Shown: one piece after another, positions 45,223 to 53,992 of the stretch | Layout: each line of letters begins with the position of its first letter | Position numbering within the stretch: the stretch's first letter is position 1 | Source: Lyngbya sp. HA4199-MV5 | Lineage (GTDB): Bacteria; Cyanobacteriota; Cyanobacteriia; Leptolyngbyales; Leptolyngbyaceae | Length of the DNA stretch: 64,000 nt | Direction: 5' to 3' | Assembly (NCBI GenBank): GCA_019359375.1 | Contig: JAHHHL010000020.1 | Coordinates: 61,499-125,498, forward strand | Notes under the pieces: generated by a model | Seen by the model: only the letters and a program-made list of their open reading frames with translations | The model's database searches: none | Told to the model about the DNA's origin: nothing | Position numbers and translations under genes: made by a program

Positions 45223-46053
45223 CTATACGCCATGCTGCTTAAACCATGCTTGCAAACGTTGCCAACCATCCTTTGCATCGGCTTCGCGGTACGAGGGGCG
45301 GTAGTCGGCAAAAAAGGCGTGGGGTGCGTCAGGATAGACCACAATTTCAGATTTGCTGCTGCTGGACTTGAGCCGATCGCGCATTTGCTCCACCGTGTCG
45401 AGGGGAATGCCCGTATCCTTGCCGCCATACAGCCCCAGTACAGGCACCTTGAGCGTCGCAGCAACATCCACCGGATACTTCGGCATGAGTGCATTCTTGT
45501 CTCCAACCAACCGTCCGTACCACGCCACACCTGCTTTCACTTTTGGATTGTGCTCTGCGTAGAGCCACACAATGCGCCCACCCCAGCAAAAGCCTGTGGT
45601 TGTTAGCTTTGCAGCATTTCCCTTCGCATTCTTCACTGCCCAGGCTGCGGTCGCGTCGAGGTCAGACATCACCTGGGCATCTGGCACTTTCGCCACAATG
45701 GGACGAATTTCATCCACGCTGCTGAGCTTGAGAACATCGCCCTGCCGCGTAAACAACTGAGGCGCGATCGCCACATACCCCAATTTGGCAAAGCGACGAC
45801 AGACATCCTCGATATGGGCATGTACGCCAAAAATTTCGTGAATCACCAGCACGATCGGAAGGTTTGCACCCGTTGCTGGCATTGCTCTGTAAGCCGTAAC
45901 GTCGCCATCCTTCGCCGGAATTTTGACCGTACCCGCGATCAACCCTTCGGCACCAGTCATGATGGCACTGGAGGCGATCGGCTGGACTGCAAGGGCAAAC
46001 CCACTGGCAAACGCGGCTGAAACGACAAACTGACGACGTGTAAGCTTTGACAT
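45223..46053 (-). CDS. Exported dienelactone hydrolase-family protein
   Basis: A 276-residue alpha/beta hydrolase. The N-terminus [20 protein letters not shown] has a twin-arginine motif, so Tat export of the folded enzyme is likely. Catalytic residues are nucleophile Cys156 ([10 protein letters not shown]), Asp213 ([11 protein letters not shown]) and His245 ([10 protein letters not shown]), the Cys-His-Asp triad of dienelactone hydrolases. [20 protein letters not shown] is the family's N-terminal motif. The natural substrate in cyanobacteria is unknown; aromatic degradation genes are not nearby. Probably monocistronic. Confidence 0.92.
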   Translation of the reverse strand: MSKLTRRQFVVSAAFASGFALAVQPIASSAIMTGAEGLIAGTVKIPAKDGDVTAYRAMPATGANLPIVLVIHEIFGVHAHIEDVCRRFAKLGYVAIAPQLFTRQGDVLKLSSVDEIRPIVAKVPDAQVMSDLDATAAWAVKNAKGNAAKLTTTGFCWGGRIVWLYAEHNPKVKAGVAWYGRLVGDKNALMPKYPVDVAATLKVPVLGLYGGKDTGIPLDTVEQMRDRLKSSSSKSEIVVYPDAPHAFFADYRPSYREADAKDGWQRLQAWFKQHGV

Positions 46054-46375
46054 AATGTACGTTTGAACAATTCCACTGCGGCTTTAGTGTGTCAGAAAAC
46101 GAGCTAAGTGCAATCATCCTTTTGATATGAGGAGGGATGAGAGATGAAGGCAGAAGGCAGAAGGCAGGAGGCAGAAGGCAGAAGGCTGAATCTTGTACTC
46201 AAATCTCTGAGCTCAAAACTCTTAACTACTCCCTACTCCCCACTCCCCACTCCCCACTCCCCTGCCTCCCAAACCGTAACGTTATGCAACGCCCTGAAGC
46301 GTTACACGGTCGGACACTTGACGCTGATCGACTCCGTTCTGCATTCTAGTGAGATTAGCCCTACCGGACATCAGC
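46054..46375. other. Divergent spacer with low-complexity repeats
   Basis: The 322-bp spacer between the hydrolase and the dicarboxylate/amino-acid symporter genes contains GCAGAAG-type repeats (46143-46190), then CTCCCCACTCC repeats (46230-46262). Two overlapping short frames only translate the repeats. No distinct promoter was recognised. Confidence 0.6.
46143..46262. repeat. GGCAGAA and CTCCCCACTCC low-complexity tracts
   Basis: Seven-base units GGCAGAA/GGCAGGA repeat six or seven times (46148-46187). After a 40-bp gap, units of CTCCCCACTCC/CTCCCTACTCC follow. This is the same class of tract found near 12.3, 14.7, 32.9, 33.15, 34.0, 35.4, 40.5 and 62.9 kb. Confidence 0.75.
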
Positions 46376-47683
46376 ATGAGTGATCACGAGCAAGGATTAC
46401 GACTGTTTGGCAAAACGATTCCGCTCTACCTTCAGATTTTAGTGGCGCTTGTTCTGGCAGTCGTGCTGGGCATTGCTCTCGGTGCTGGCAACCCCAGTCC
46501 CCAAAGTGCCGAAATTGCTAAAGATCTCGCCCTGCCCTGTACGCTGGTACTCAAAGCACTGCGGGCACTGGCAACACCGTTGATTCTTCTGGCTGTGCTG
46601 CACGCTTTTTTGACCACCAATATTCCTGGGCGATCGGGTCGTCGTCTCGCTATTCTTCTGGTCACAAACACAACAGCCGCTATTTTGATTGGGCTTCTGG
46701 TTGCCAACGTGCTGCGTCCCGGCACCTGGGAAAAGATTAATCTGGCGGGTAGTGGGGAAGCCATCAACAAGCAGTTTGATCCCTGGGGACTGGTAGACAG
46801 TGGGGTTCCCGATGCGGTGCTTAAGCCGCTGGTGGACAATAACGTCATTCAGCTCATCGTTTTGGCGCTGTCATTTGGCATTGTGTTACGCGCCATCAAA
46901 GCCCAACAGATCGAAGAAGGGAAAACAGGCTATCAAGCGCTGGAACACGTCATTACCATTCTCTTCGAAGCGGTGGTGCGGATTCTGTCATGGGTGATCA
47001 TGCTGGTGCCGATCGCGGTGTTTGGCATCGTCGGCAGCACCGTCGCGCTGAAGGGCTTTTCTCCCTTTAAAGCCTTAGCCGCCTTTGTCATCGCGGTTGT
47101 TCTCGCACTCTCGCTACAAACCTGCTATTACCTGATACGCGTTCACTTCGGCTCCTGGGTCAGTCCCAGGCTTTTTCTAACTGGGGGCATTGATGCGTTC
47201 TTAACAGCGTTCTCTACTGATTCTTCGGTCGCAACTATGCCCGTCACCTTTCGAGGGTTGCTCGAAAAAGTGGGGTTGCGAGAATCGTCTGCCTCGTTGG
47301 GCGCGCTGGTTGGTAGTAACTTCAACAACGATGGCACGGCACTGTATGAGGCAATGTCCGCCCTGTTCATCGCACAGGTGATCGGGCTAAACCTCAATCT
47401 GGAACAACAGTTTGTCGTCATTCTGACCTCCATTTTTGCGTCTGTCGGCGCGGCGGGCATTCCAGAAGCGGGCTTAGTCACAATGACGCTGGTGTTTACG
47501 GCTGTGGGATTGCCGACGCAGTACATCGCGCTCTTGATTACAGTGGACTGGTTTCTCGATCGCTGCCGCACCGTCATCAACGTCATGGGCGACATGACCG
47601 TAAGCTGCTTGCTAGACGGCAAAGAGCCGAAATCTGAAAGAGAACCTGATTTAGAAGAAGCCTTTGCGTCTGAGGTTGACTAG
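46376..47683 (+). CDS. SLC1/DAACS-family dicarboxylate or amino acid:cation symporter
   Basis: A 435-residue membrane transporter with about eight segments plus two hairpins. The serine-rich hairpin motif is AFSTDSSVATMPVT and the substrate/sodium motif is NNDGTALYEAMSALFIAQ (N-x-D-G-T-A is the family signature). GAAGIPEAGLVTMTLVFTAV follows. It probably takes up glutamate, aspartate or C4-dicarboxylates with Na+ or H+. I chose the ATG at 46376 (MSDHEQGL); a GTG at 46349 adds nine residues. It is followed on the same strand by another amino-acid transporter gene. Confidence 0.92.
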   Translation: MSDHEQGLRLFGKTIPLYLQILVALVLAVVLGIALGAGNPSPQSAEIAKDLALPCTLVLKALRALATPLILLAVLHAFLTTNIPGRSGRRLAILLVTNTTAAILIGLLVANVLRPGTWEKINLAGSGEAINKQFDPWGLVDSGVPDAVLKPLVDNNVIQLIVLALSFGIVLRAIKAQQIEEGKTGYQALEHVITILFEAVVRILSWVIMLVPIAVFGIVGSTVALKGFSPFKALAAFVIAVVLALSLQTCYYLIRVHFGSWVSPRLFLTGGIDAFLTAFSTDSSVATMPVTFRGLLEKVGLRESSASLGALVGSNFNNDGTALYEAMSALFIAQVIGLNLNLEQQFVVILTSIFASVGAAGIPEAGLVTMTLVFTAVGLPTQYIALLITVDWFLDRCRTVINVMGDMTVSCLLDGKEPKSEREPDLEEAFASEVD

Positions 47684-47811
47684 CCGTTTAACGACCACCC
47701 GGTTAAGAACCTTTGCTAACGGCGATACTTCAGTGCTTAGTTGCTGTTAAACGTTGAGATACTGTCGCTCACTCAATATGATAATTGGATCAATCAACTG
47801 AACAAACACGT

Positions 47812-49122
47812 ATGGATACTCAAGAAGCAGATTCTTTAAAGCGGGTGTTTGGTCTGCCCACGCTTGTCATTTATGGCGTGGGTGATATTCTCGGCGCGGG
47901 CATTTATGCTGTCGTGGGCAAAATTGCTGGACTGGCAGGTGCCTTTGTGTGGGCATCGTTTCTGGTTGCCATGACGGTTGCGGCTCTCACAGCCCTCAGC
48001 TATGCCGAACTGGGGAGCCGATTCCCCCTGAGTGGCGGTGTAGCGTGCTTTGTGCATCGAGCCTTTCGCACTGACTGGCTCTCCGTTATTGTCGGTTGGC
48101 TTATGTTTTGCACCTGCATTGTTTCAATGGCAACCCTTTCCAAAGCGTTTGCAGGCTATTTGACTACCTTTGCACCCATCTTTCCAACCTGGTTAGTGGT
48201 CTTGGCGCTATTTTGTGGTCTGGCGTTCATCAACTTTCGAGGCATGCAGGAATCATCCAGCCTCAATATTTTTTGTACCACGCTTGAGGTTTCAGGGCTG
48301 CTGGTCGTGATCATTGTGTCAGCGCTCTTTATCAGTGGGGGTAGCACTGCTGTCGCTGGAGTGGCTCCTGCCATCAGTGCCCAGACCTTCGGTTGGGTTG
48401 CTGTTTTTCAAGGAGCAGCCCTTGCGTTCTACGCCTTCATTGGCTTTGAAGACATTGTGAATGTGGCGGAAGAAGTCAAAGATCCTGAGCGCAATGTACC
48501 CAGAGCCATTTTGTTGGCGCTTGGGATTGCTGGAGTCATCTATATCCTGGTGTCCTGGCTGGCAACCCAAGTTCTAAGCCCTGCCGATCTGTCTGCCTCT
48601 GGCGCGCCGCTGCTGGATGTGGTACGTCGCGCCCAACCCAATTTTCCAGGCGTAGTGTTTACCTTCATCGCCCTTTTTGCGGTGCTGAATACGGCGCTCC
48701 TCAACTTTATTACGGCTTCGCGGTTACTTTTTGGGATGTCACGCGATGGATTGCTGCCTGCCTGGTTTAGCAAACTCCATGCAACACGCGCCACGCCCTA
48801 CCGCACGATTGTGGTCATTCTGCCGATCGCCATTTTTCTGGCTCTGTCAGGCACTCTGCAATTTTTGGCAGGCACCACCGCGACGCTCATTCTCGCCATG
48901 TTCTGCTTGGTCAATCTATCGCTGCTCATCATCAAACGCCGCGAAGGGAATGCAGACGGCTTTCGCGTACCTGCGATCGTCCCAATCCTGGCGCTGGTTT
49001 CTAACGTGGTGCTCATCGCCTTTGCGTCTAAAGAAAGCCATATCCTGGCAGCCATCTTCACCGCGATCGGGGTTCTCCTGGTCTTGGCACGGAAAGCCTT
49101 GATGAAACAACGTGCTGCCTGA
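47812..49122 (+). CDS. APC-superfamily amino acid permease
   Basis: The 436-residue protein has about twelve membrane segments. The first helix carries the unwound glycine motif GVGDILGAGIYAVVGKIAGL, which is the substrate-binding signature of APC transporters. YAFIGFEDIVNVAEEVKDPERNVPRAI is the typical TM6 loop motif. The ATG at 47812 (MDTQEADSL) is preferred over a TTG at 47785. It is 128 bp downstream of the DAACS gene in the same orientation. The substrate is not assignable by eye. Confidence 0.9.
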   Translation: MDTQEADSLKRVFGLPTLVIYGVGDILGAGIYAVVGKIAGLAGAFVWASFLVAMTVAALTALSYAELGSRFPLSGGVACFVHRAFRTDWLSVIVGWLMFCTCIVSMATLSKAFAGYLTTFAPIFPTWLVVLALFCGLAFINFRGMQESSSLNIFCTTLEVSGLLVVIIVSALFISGGSTAVAGVAPAISAQTFGWVAVFQGAALAFYAFIGFEDIVNVAEEVKDPERNVPRAILLALGIAGVIYILVSWLATQVLSPADLSASGAPLLDVVRRAQPNFPGVVFTFIALFAVLNTALLNFITASRLLFGMSRDGLLPAWFSKLHATRATPYRTIVVILPIAIFLALSGTLQFLAGTTATLILAMFCLVNLSLLIIKRREGNADGFRVPAIVPILALVSNVVLIAFASKESHILAAIFTAIGVLLVLARKALMKQRAA

Positions 49123-49159
49123 ATGGTTCAGATCTCCCATTTTTGAAAAAATCGGAGGT

Positions 49160-50614
49160 CTACATCTTTGAGCGATCGCACCGATCGCAGTGCCCACAGC
49201 GATTCAGCGCCTCTGAATTAAATCCAAATGCATTCAGCAAAAAACGCCAGCGACAGTCTTTTGTCTTCAGGTAATGGGTCATCTGTTTGGCAGCCTGGAC
49301 GTTTGATTGTCCTGCCTGCTGGAGGTTTCCGGGCTGCATCACGTAATGGAAGGGATCTGACCAGTCGAGTTGTCCGGTGCTGTTGAGCAGGGAAAGGGCG
49401 ATCGCGCCATTCTTAAATTGTCTACTAACACTGGTGACGTTTCCTTGAGGAGGCAATTGGTGGGTGAGTGCCTGCGCCGATCGCTGCTGCTTGTTTGCCT
49501 GTTGGATAAAAAACTGTCGTCGCTGTTTGTCCTCTGGGTCAAGCCAGCCCGTTGTTTCGCTAATCAACGTCAGGGCGATCGCTGGTTTGCCATCTCGTCC
49601 GGCGCGTCCCACTTCCTGCACGTATTCCGATAGCAACAGCGGCGAGTGAAAATGCACCACCCATCGACAATCTGGCTTATCGATGCCCATGCCGAACGCG
49701 CACGTACAAACCACAAACTGCGTAGAGCAGCCCAACCAGGCTTTTTCAATCTGCCGTCGCTCATCGGGACTTAGCCCTGCATGGTATGCCGCTGTCTGAA
49801 AGCCTTGCTGCAAAAGCCATGCTGCCAATGCTTCCCCATCCCGACGCGTGCGGACGTAGACCAGTCCTGCCTGTTCTCGCTTCGTTTGAATGAATTTGAG
49901 GAGCTGTTGTCGTCGCTGTCTCGGTGTCCAGACTACCTGCACGTTGAGGTGCAAATTGGCGCGATAGGGGTTGAGCCGAAACACCTCTGGCTGCTGGAGT
50001 TGCAGCACTCGCTGGATGGTTTGCTGTGCGTCAGGATTTGCTGTGGCAGTGAAGGCAGCGATCGCGATCTTCGTCCCTTTTGGCTTAGACTTCAACAACG
50101 CTGACCGCACCATCCCTAGCCGATAATATGCGGGACGGAAGGTATCGCCCCACTGCACCAGGCAATGGGCTTCATCCAAAATGAGGCTGTTGATCTTGAG
50201 ATCTGGTTGACACAACCGCTCCCAGACAGGCTCACTCAGTAGTGTTTCCGGCGAAAGGTAGAGCAACCGCAAGCTCTGATTCTCCAATGCCCAGAGCGTT
50301 TGCTTGCGCTGCTGTTTCGACAATTCGCTGTGCAGTAAAGCGGCTGGTAAACGACGCTGACGAAGTTCCTGCACTTGATTCTCCATCAACGCGACCAGAG
50401 GCGAAACGACGATCGTCAACCCTGTTTGCATTAATGCTGGCAATTGAAAGCAGATGGATTTGCCACCGCCCGTGGGCATGATGATCAGCGCATCCCGTTG
50501 TTCGAGCAGGCATTGGACGATTTCTCCCTGCGGCGATCGAAAATCGTCATACCCCCAAATCTGTTTCAGCTTCGCGCGAATGCTCTCACGCACAGGCATC
50601 GCTGGCTGATTCAT
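49160..50614 (-). CDS. RecQ-like helicase (short form)
   Basis: A 484-residue second RecQ-type helicase: WGYDDFRSPQGEIVQCLLEQ, Walker A MPTGGGKS (Lys52), SLILDEAHCLVQWGDTFRPA (DEAH), motif VI QEVGRAGRDGKPA and a C-terminal zinc-binding cluster (KDCRWRFLLNAFG ... RCGHCDRCD). It lacks an HRDC domain and has only a short RQC region, resembling compact cyanobacterial RecQ proteins. It differs clearly from the 13-kb RecQ. I chose the ATG at 50614 (MNQPAMPVRES). It is convergent with the APC permease gene, 37 bp apart. Confidence 0.92.
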   Translation of the reverse strand: MNQPAMPVRESIRAKLKQIWGYDDFRSPQGEIVQCLLEQRDALIIMPTGGGKSICFQLPALMQTGLTIVVSPLVALMENQVQELRQRRLPAALLHSELSKQQRKQTLWALENQSLRLLYLSPETLLSEPVWERLCQPDLKINSLILDEAHCLVQWGDTFRPAYYRLGMVRSALLKSKPKGTKIAIAAFTATANPDAQQTIQRVLQLQQPEVFRLNPYRANLHLNVQVVWTPRQRRQQLLKFIQTKREQAGLVYVRTRRDGEALAAWLLQQGFQTAAYHAGLSPDERRQIEKAWLGCSTQFVVCTCAFGMGIDKPDCRWVVHFHSPLLLSEYVQEVGRAGRDGKPAIALTLISETTGWLDPEDKQRRQFFIQQANKQQRSAQALTHQLPPQGNVTSVSRQFKNGAIALSLLNSTGQLDWSDPFHYVMQPGNLQQAGQSNVQAAKQMTHYLKTKDCRWRFLLNAFGFNSEALNRCGHCDRCDRSKM

Positions 50615-50929
50615 GGTCGATCGCTCCCCTCTAGCGCACACTTCTGTAACAGTCACTGCCTCAGGATGCCCATTTCTGTAGCCTTAATCGAGACAACACG
50701 CAGAACTTCTGCTTCAGGGAACGATCGGCTTGAGGCAAAGTACTCCAAACCCAGGGCTATTTCATTCTGCTACTAGAACGCTGGCAACAGATAGCAAACG
50801 GATGAAACAGATGTCTTCATTCGCGATTTACAGCTCATTTATCCAGATCATTTATCCGTCTCATCCGCTACGAATCCGTTGCCAATCACACTTGCTCGCT
50901 AGAATGAAACAACCCTGACTCCAAACCGT

Positions 50930-51241
50930 ATGAAGATCATTATTGAGGGTTGTGATGACCTAGATATTTGTTCAATGGAAGACCTTCCAAAACTTATACC
51001 TTCCACTTTAAACGGTAAGCCACTGAACTATGGGCAAGGTGAAGGTCAAATTGAGATTGAGGGCACTGTTTGGGACCTTTACTATAGTGAAAACGACACA
51101 TATATCCTTCAGTTTGAAGAAGGGGTTATCGAGTGGTTAATGCTGCAAAAAATAGTTTCTGCACTTATGGAAAATATTTCTGATAAATTTTGTCGAGATG
51201 TAAAATTTCATATCAAAGGCATTGAAGGCTTTCTTAACTAA
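50930..51241 (+). CDS. AT-rich orphan protein (103 aa)
   Basis: I do not recognise this protein. It is acidic, with beta-like segments (KIIIEGCDDLDIC; GQIEIEGTVWDLYYSENDTY) and a helical C-terminal part (LMLQKIVSALMENIS). No signal peptide or membrane segment is seen. Base composition is visibly more AT-rich than in neighbouring genes, and HIP1 sites are absent, which suggests recent acquisition. Size and composition resemble immunity proteins of polymorphic toxin systems, but no toxin gene is nearby, so this is only a guess. Another AT-rich ORF follows 75 bp later. Confidence 0.6.
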   Translation: MKIIIEGCDDLDICSMEDLPKLIPSTLNGKPLNYGQGEGQIEIEGTVWDLYYSENDTYILQFEEGVIEWLMLQKIVSALMENISDKFCRDVKFHIKGIEGFLN

Positions 51242-51316
51242 AATGCTTGAAAGTTTGCAAGATAGCCTATCTAAAAATGTTCAGACAAATCATTAAGCTA
51301 TTTACCGAAACAAGAT

Positions 51317-51736
51317 ATGAGCGAATTTAACCGGATAAATGAAATTGTAGAGACGACAAACACAACTGATTTTCGTATTCAGTCTTACGATAGTGCCAAT
51401 TTATTAGTAACTGGTAGCTTCGATTTCTGCTATTACCACGAAGTCGAGGTAGAGTTCAGAGCGGTTTCATACATTTCGCTACCATCGGACTTTAATTCTC
51501 CAAACTTTCGCAGAGTTAGTACTCATGAAATTGAATCAATACGAAAGCTTATCGCTCTGGAACCAGAAGACATCGTGTATTGTATAGAGGCTGGAACAAG
51601 TTGCAGTATCGTCAAGCTGCCTTTTTATATTGTGGCTGAAAGTGTCACTGTGCGAGAAGGTCTTGTATTTTATTACGAGAGGGAGAACTTAAAAGAAGGT
51701 GAGCGAATAGCAGCTTGGGTTCAGCAACGAAGGTAA
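51317..51736 (+). CDS. AT-rich orphan protein (139 aa)
   Basis: Unrecognised. The sequence is mixed alpha/beta (TTDFRIQSYDSANLLVTGSF; YYHEVEVEFRAVSYISLPSD) with an internal cysteine pair (YCIEAGTSCSIVKLP). It lies in the same AT-rich island as the preceding ORF and on the same strand, so the two were probably acquired together. No membrane segment or export signal is visible. An immunity-type or phage-derived origin is possible but not shown. Confidence 0.6.
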   Translation: MSEFNRINEIVETTNTTDFRIQSYDSANLLVTGSFDFCYYHEVEVEFRAVSYISLPSDFNSPNFRRVSTHEIESIRKLIALEPEDIVYCIEAGTSCSIVKLPFYIVAESVTVREGLVFYYERENLKEGERIAAWVQQRR

Positions 51737-51922
51737 CTCCAGTTAGACTTTAGATTGCCAACCGTAAGCAAACGGGGGATGGGTTGGGTAAAACCCTGAT
51801 GTACCAATTTTAAGACTTTCATCGTTTGCACTAGCGCTAGCTCATCCTACGGCGGTTTTACCTGTTCCACCTATTTAGCAGCCACGTCAGAAAACCCATC
51901 AAAGAAATTTCCTCAGACTGCG

Positions 51923-52447
51923 TTAGCTCATCTGGGTCATGTTTCCCCATGCTGGCGCAGGTGGGGTGGTTTGAGTCGTCGGCATGGGCATCCGCTGCTG
52001 TGGTATCACGGGTTGCATGCCCGTAGGATAGCTGCTGATTTGCACAAAGCTGGGCGTGAAGAGAAAAATATGTTCGCCAATGCGTTCCTGATGCCCATCA
52101 ATGGCAAAGGCTGCACCTGCCACAAAATCAACGCAGCGTTGGGCGGCATCAGCATCCATTAAGCTCAGGTTGAGGATAATCGATCGCCGTTCGCGCAGAG
52201 CTGTGACTGCCTGGGGCATTTCTTCAAACGATCGAGGCTCCATGAGAAACATTTCGGTATGCGCCATCTTCCGGTTGGGCATACCAACAACGTTACTGGC
52301 AGGGGGAACAGCTTGCTGTGCCGCGTTATATTCCTCCGAGGCGTAATAGGAAGGGGTGCCTTCCTCCTCATACTCGTACTCATACTCGGTTTCGTCGTAG
52401 CGATCCTCAAACCCAAATGAGTCCCATACTCGCCGAAAAAGATTCAT
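51923..52447 (-). CDS. sepF: Cell division protein SepF (Cdv2)
   Basis: The 174-residue protein bundles FtsZ filaments and supports Z-ring assembly. An N-terminal amphipathic membrane-binding helix ([20 protein letters not shown]) is followed by a very acidic Tyr/Glu-rich linker (YEYEYEEEG), then the SepF core ([40 protein letters not shown] and [20 protein letters not shown]). The C-terminal tail is Pro/Gln/Met-rich. The ATG at 52447 has AAGG about 9 nt upstream; an in-frame TTG lies three codons earlier. The usual downstream proC partner of cyanobacteria is not in this position. Confidence 0.93.
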   Translation of the reverse strand: MNLFRRVWDSFGFEDRYDETEYEYEYEEEGTPSYYASEEYNAAQQAVPPASNVVGMPNRKMAHTEMFLMEPRSFEEMPQAVTALRERRSIILNLSLMDADAAQRCVDFVAGAAFAIDGHQERIGEHIFLFTPSFVQISSYPTGMQPVIPQQRMPMPTTQTTPPAPAWGNMTQMS

Positions 52448-52676
52448 AACGACCAACCTTTAGATTAGTGCATGCGTTCCATTTTAGCCGAGGATTGGTT
52501 TCTGCACCAGAGGCTCTCGTACAAATCCTCGATCGACCGATTTTTCTGCTAGGGCACGTCATCAATTCAGCTCCAAAATCTTGCGGTATCAGCATGATTG
52601 CGCCCGTCCCAACATACGAGACCAAGGGCTGAAACTCTTGCTGCAAGCCATGTGTAGTCGTCATTGATAACAGCCC

Positions 52677-53990
52677 CTAGCGCCCTGACTCGTCCTGAGT
52701 TTGTTGCCGTATGGGAATTTGAATAATAAATTCTGTGCCTTGACCCGGTGTCGAGAGACAGGCGACTTTACCCTGATGTTTTTCGGTAATAATTTGATGG
52801 CTAATGGACATGCCCATGCCCGTGCCTTTGCCAATGGCTTTGGTTGTAAAGAATGGCTCAAAGATCCGCGTTTGCAGTTCTTTGGGAATACCAGCACCGT
52901 TATCCACGATCGCAATTTGTACCCATTGATCATCCATTGCCGTTGTCCGAATTGTAATCTGACTCGGATGCTTTTGGTTTTCTTGATAGGGTCGTTTAGC
53001 GCTCAGTTCTTCCAGGGCATCAATGGCATTTGCCAGAATATTCATAAACACCTGATTCAACGATCCGGCATAGCATTCTACAGGTGGCAACTGACCGTAT
53101 TCTCGCCTGATCTGGATTTCTGGATGATCAGGGGTGCTTTTGAATCGGTGTTGCAAAATTAACAGCGTGCTGTTGATGCCTTCATGGAGATCGACCGCTT
53201 TACAGTCGGCTTCATCCAGACGAGAAAAGTTGCGGAGCGATCGTACAATTTCGCAAATGCGCTGAGTACCCATCTTCATTGACGAGAGGGTTTTGGGCAA
53301 ATCTTCTTGAATAAACGCTAAATCAAGTTTGGCGGCAGCCATTTGAAGCTCCGGAGCCGCCGTAGCACTATGCTGTTGATACAACTCGATAAACGATAAA
53401 ACATCGTCGGCATAGTCCTGCACATGGGCAAGGTTGCCATGAATGAAGTTCACGGGATTATTAATTTCGTGGGCAACCCCAGCTACCAGTTGCCCCAACA
53501 CTGCCATCTTTTCTGATTGCACTAACTGCACCTGCGACTGCTGCACTTGTTCCAGAGCCGTTTGGAGTGCGGCAGTGCGTTGTTCGACCTGTTGCTCTAA
53601 GGTTTGATGCAGGTGACGCAATTTCAATTGAGTGGTGACACGGGCAAGTAATTCTGCCTCTTGAAAAGGCTTGGTGACGTAATCCACCGCACCGAGATTG
53701 AAGCCTCTCACTTTATCGGTAGTATCCGACAGGGCAGTCATGAAAATAATCGGAATGTCGCAGGTTGACGCAGAGTCTTTGAGGCGACGACAGGTTTCAA
53801 AGCCATCAATACCCGGCATCATCACATCCAGCAGAATTAAATCTGGCTGGCTCATGGTGGCTTGTTTGATGGCGCGTTCTCCATCTGTAGCGATCGCCAC
53901 CTCAAAGCCAGCGTCACCCAACGCTTCTGCCAGCACCGCCAGGTTTGCTGGAGTGTCATCGACCACTAAAATTAACGGAGTTTCTTGCAT
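52677..53990 (-). CDS. Response regulator-histidine kinase fusion
   Basis: A 437-residue hybrid with an N-terminal receiver (phospho-acceptor Asp55 in [14 protein letters not shown]; Lys in VTKPF) followed by a coiled linker (~120-155), a HisKA domain with His174 ([12 protein letters not shown]) and HATPase ([26 protein letters not shown]). It has no membrane segment, so it is cytoplasmic and probably receives phosphate from the upstream hybrid kinase. GAGG lies 6 nt before the ATG. The upstream gene's stop is only 2 bp away, so the pair is translationally coupled. The kinase half closely resembles that of the ethylene-receptor-like kinase at 21.7 kb. Confidence 0.92.
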   Translation of the reverse strand: MQETPLILVVDDTPANLAVLAEALGDAGFEVAIATDGERAIKQATMSQPDLILLDVMMPGIDGFETCRRLKDSASTCDIPIIFMTALSDTTDKVRGFNLGAVDYVTKPFQEAELLARVTTQLKLRHLHQTLEQQVEQRTAALQTALEQVQQSQVQLVQSEKMAVLGQLVAGVAHEINNPVNFIHGNLAHVQDYADDVLSFIELYQQHSATAAPELQMAAAKLDLAFIQEDLPKTLSSMKMGTQRICEIVRSLRNFSRLDEADCKAVDLHEGINSTLLILQHRFKSTPDHPEIQIRREYGQLPPVECYAGSLNQVFMNILANAIDALEELSAKRPYQENQKHPSQITIRTTAMDDQWVQIAIVDNGAGIPKELQTRIFEPFFTTKAIGKGTGMGMSISHQIITEKHQGKVACLSTPGQGTEFIIQIPIRQQTQDESGR

Positions 53991-53992
53991 GA

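Noticed and set aside
46137..46383. Two overlapping short plus-strand frames before the DAACS transporter gene
   Set aside because: They translate GCAGAAG and CTCCCCACTCC repeats in two frames; no protein-like composition.
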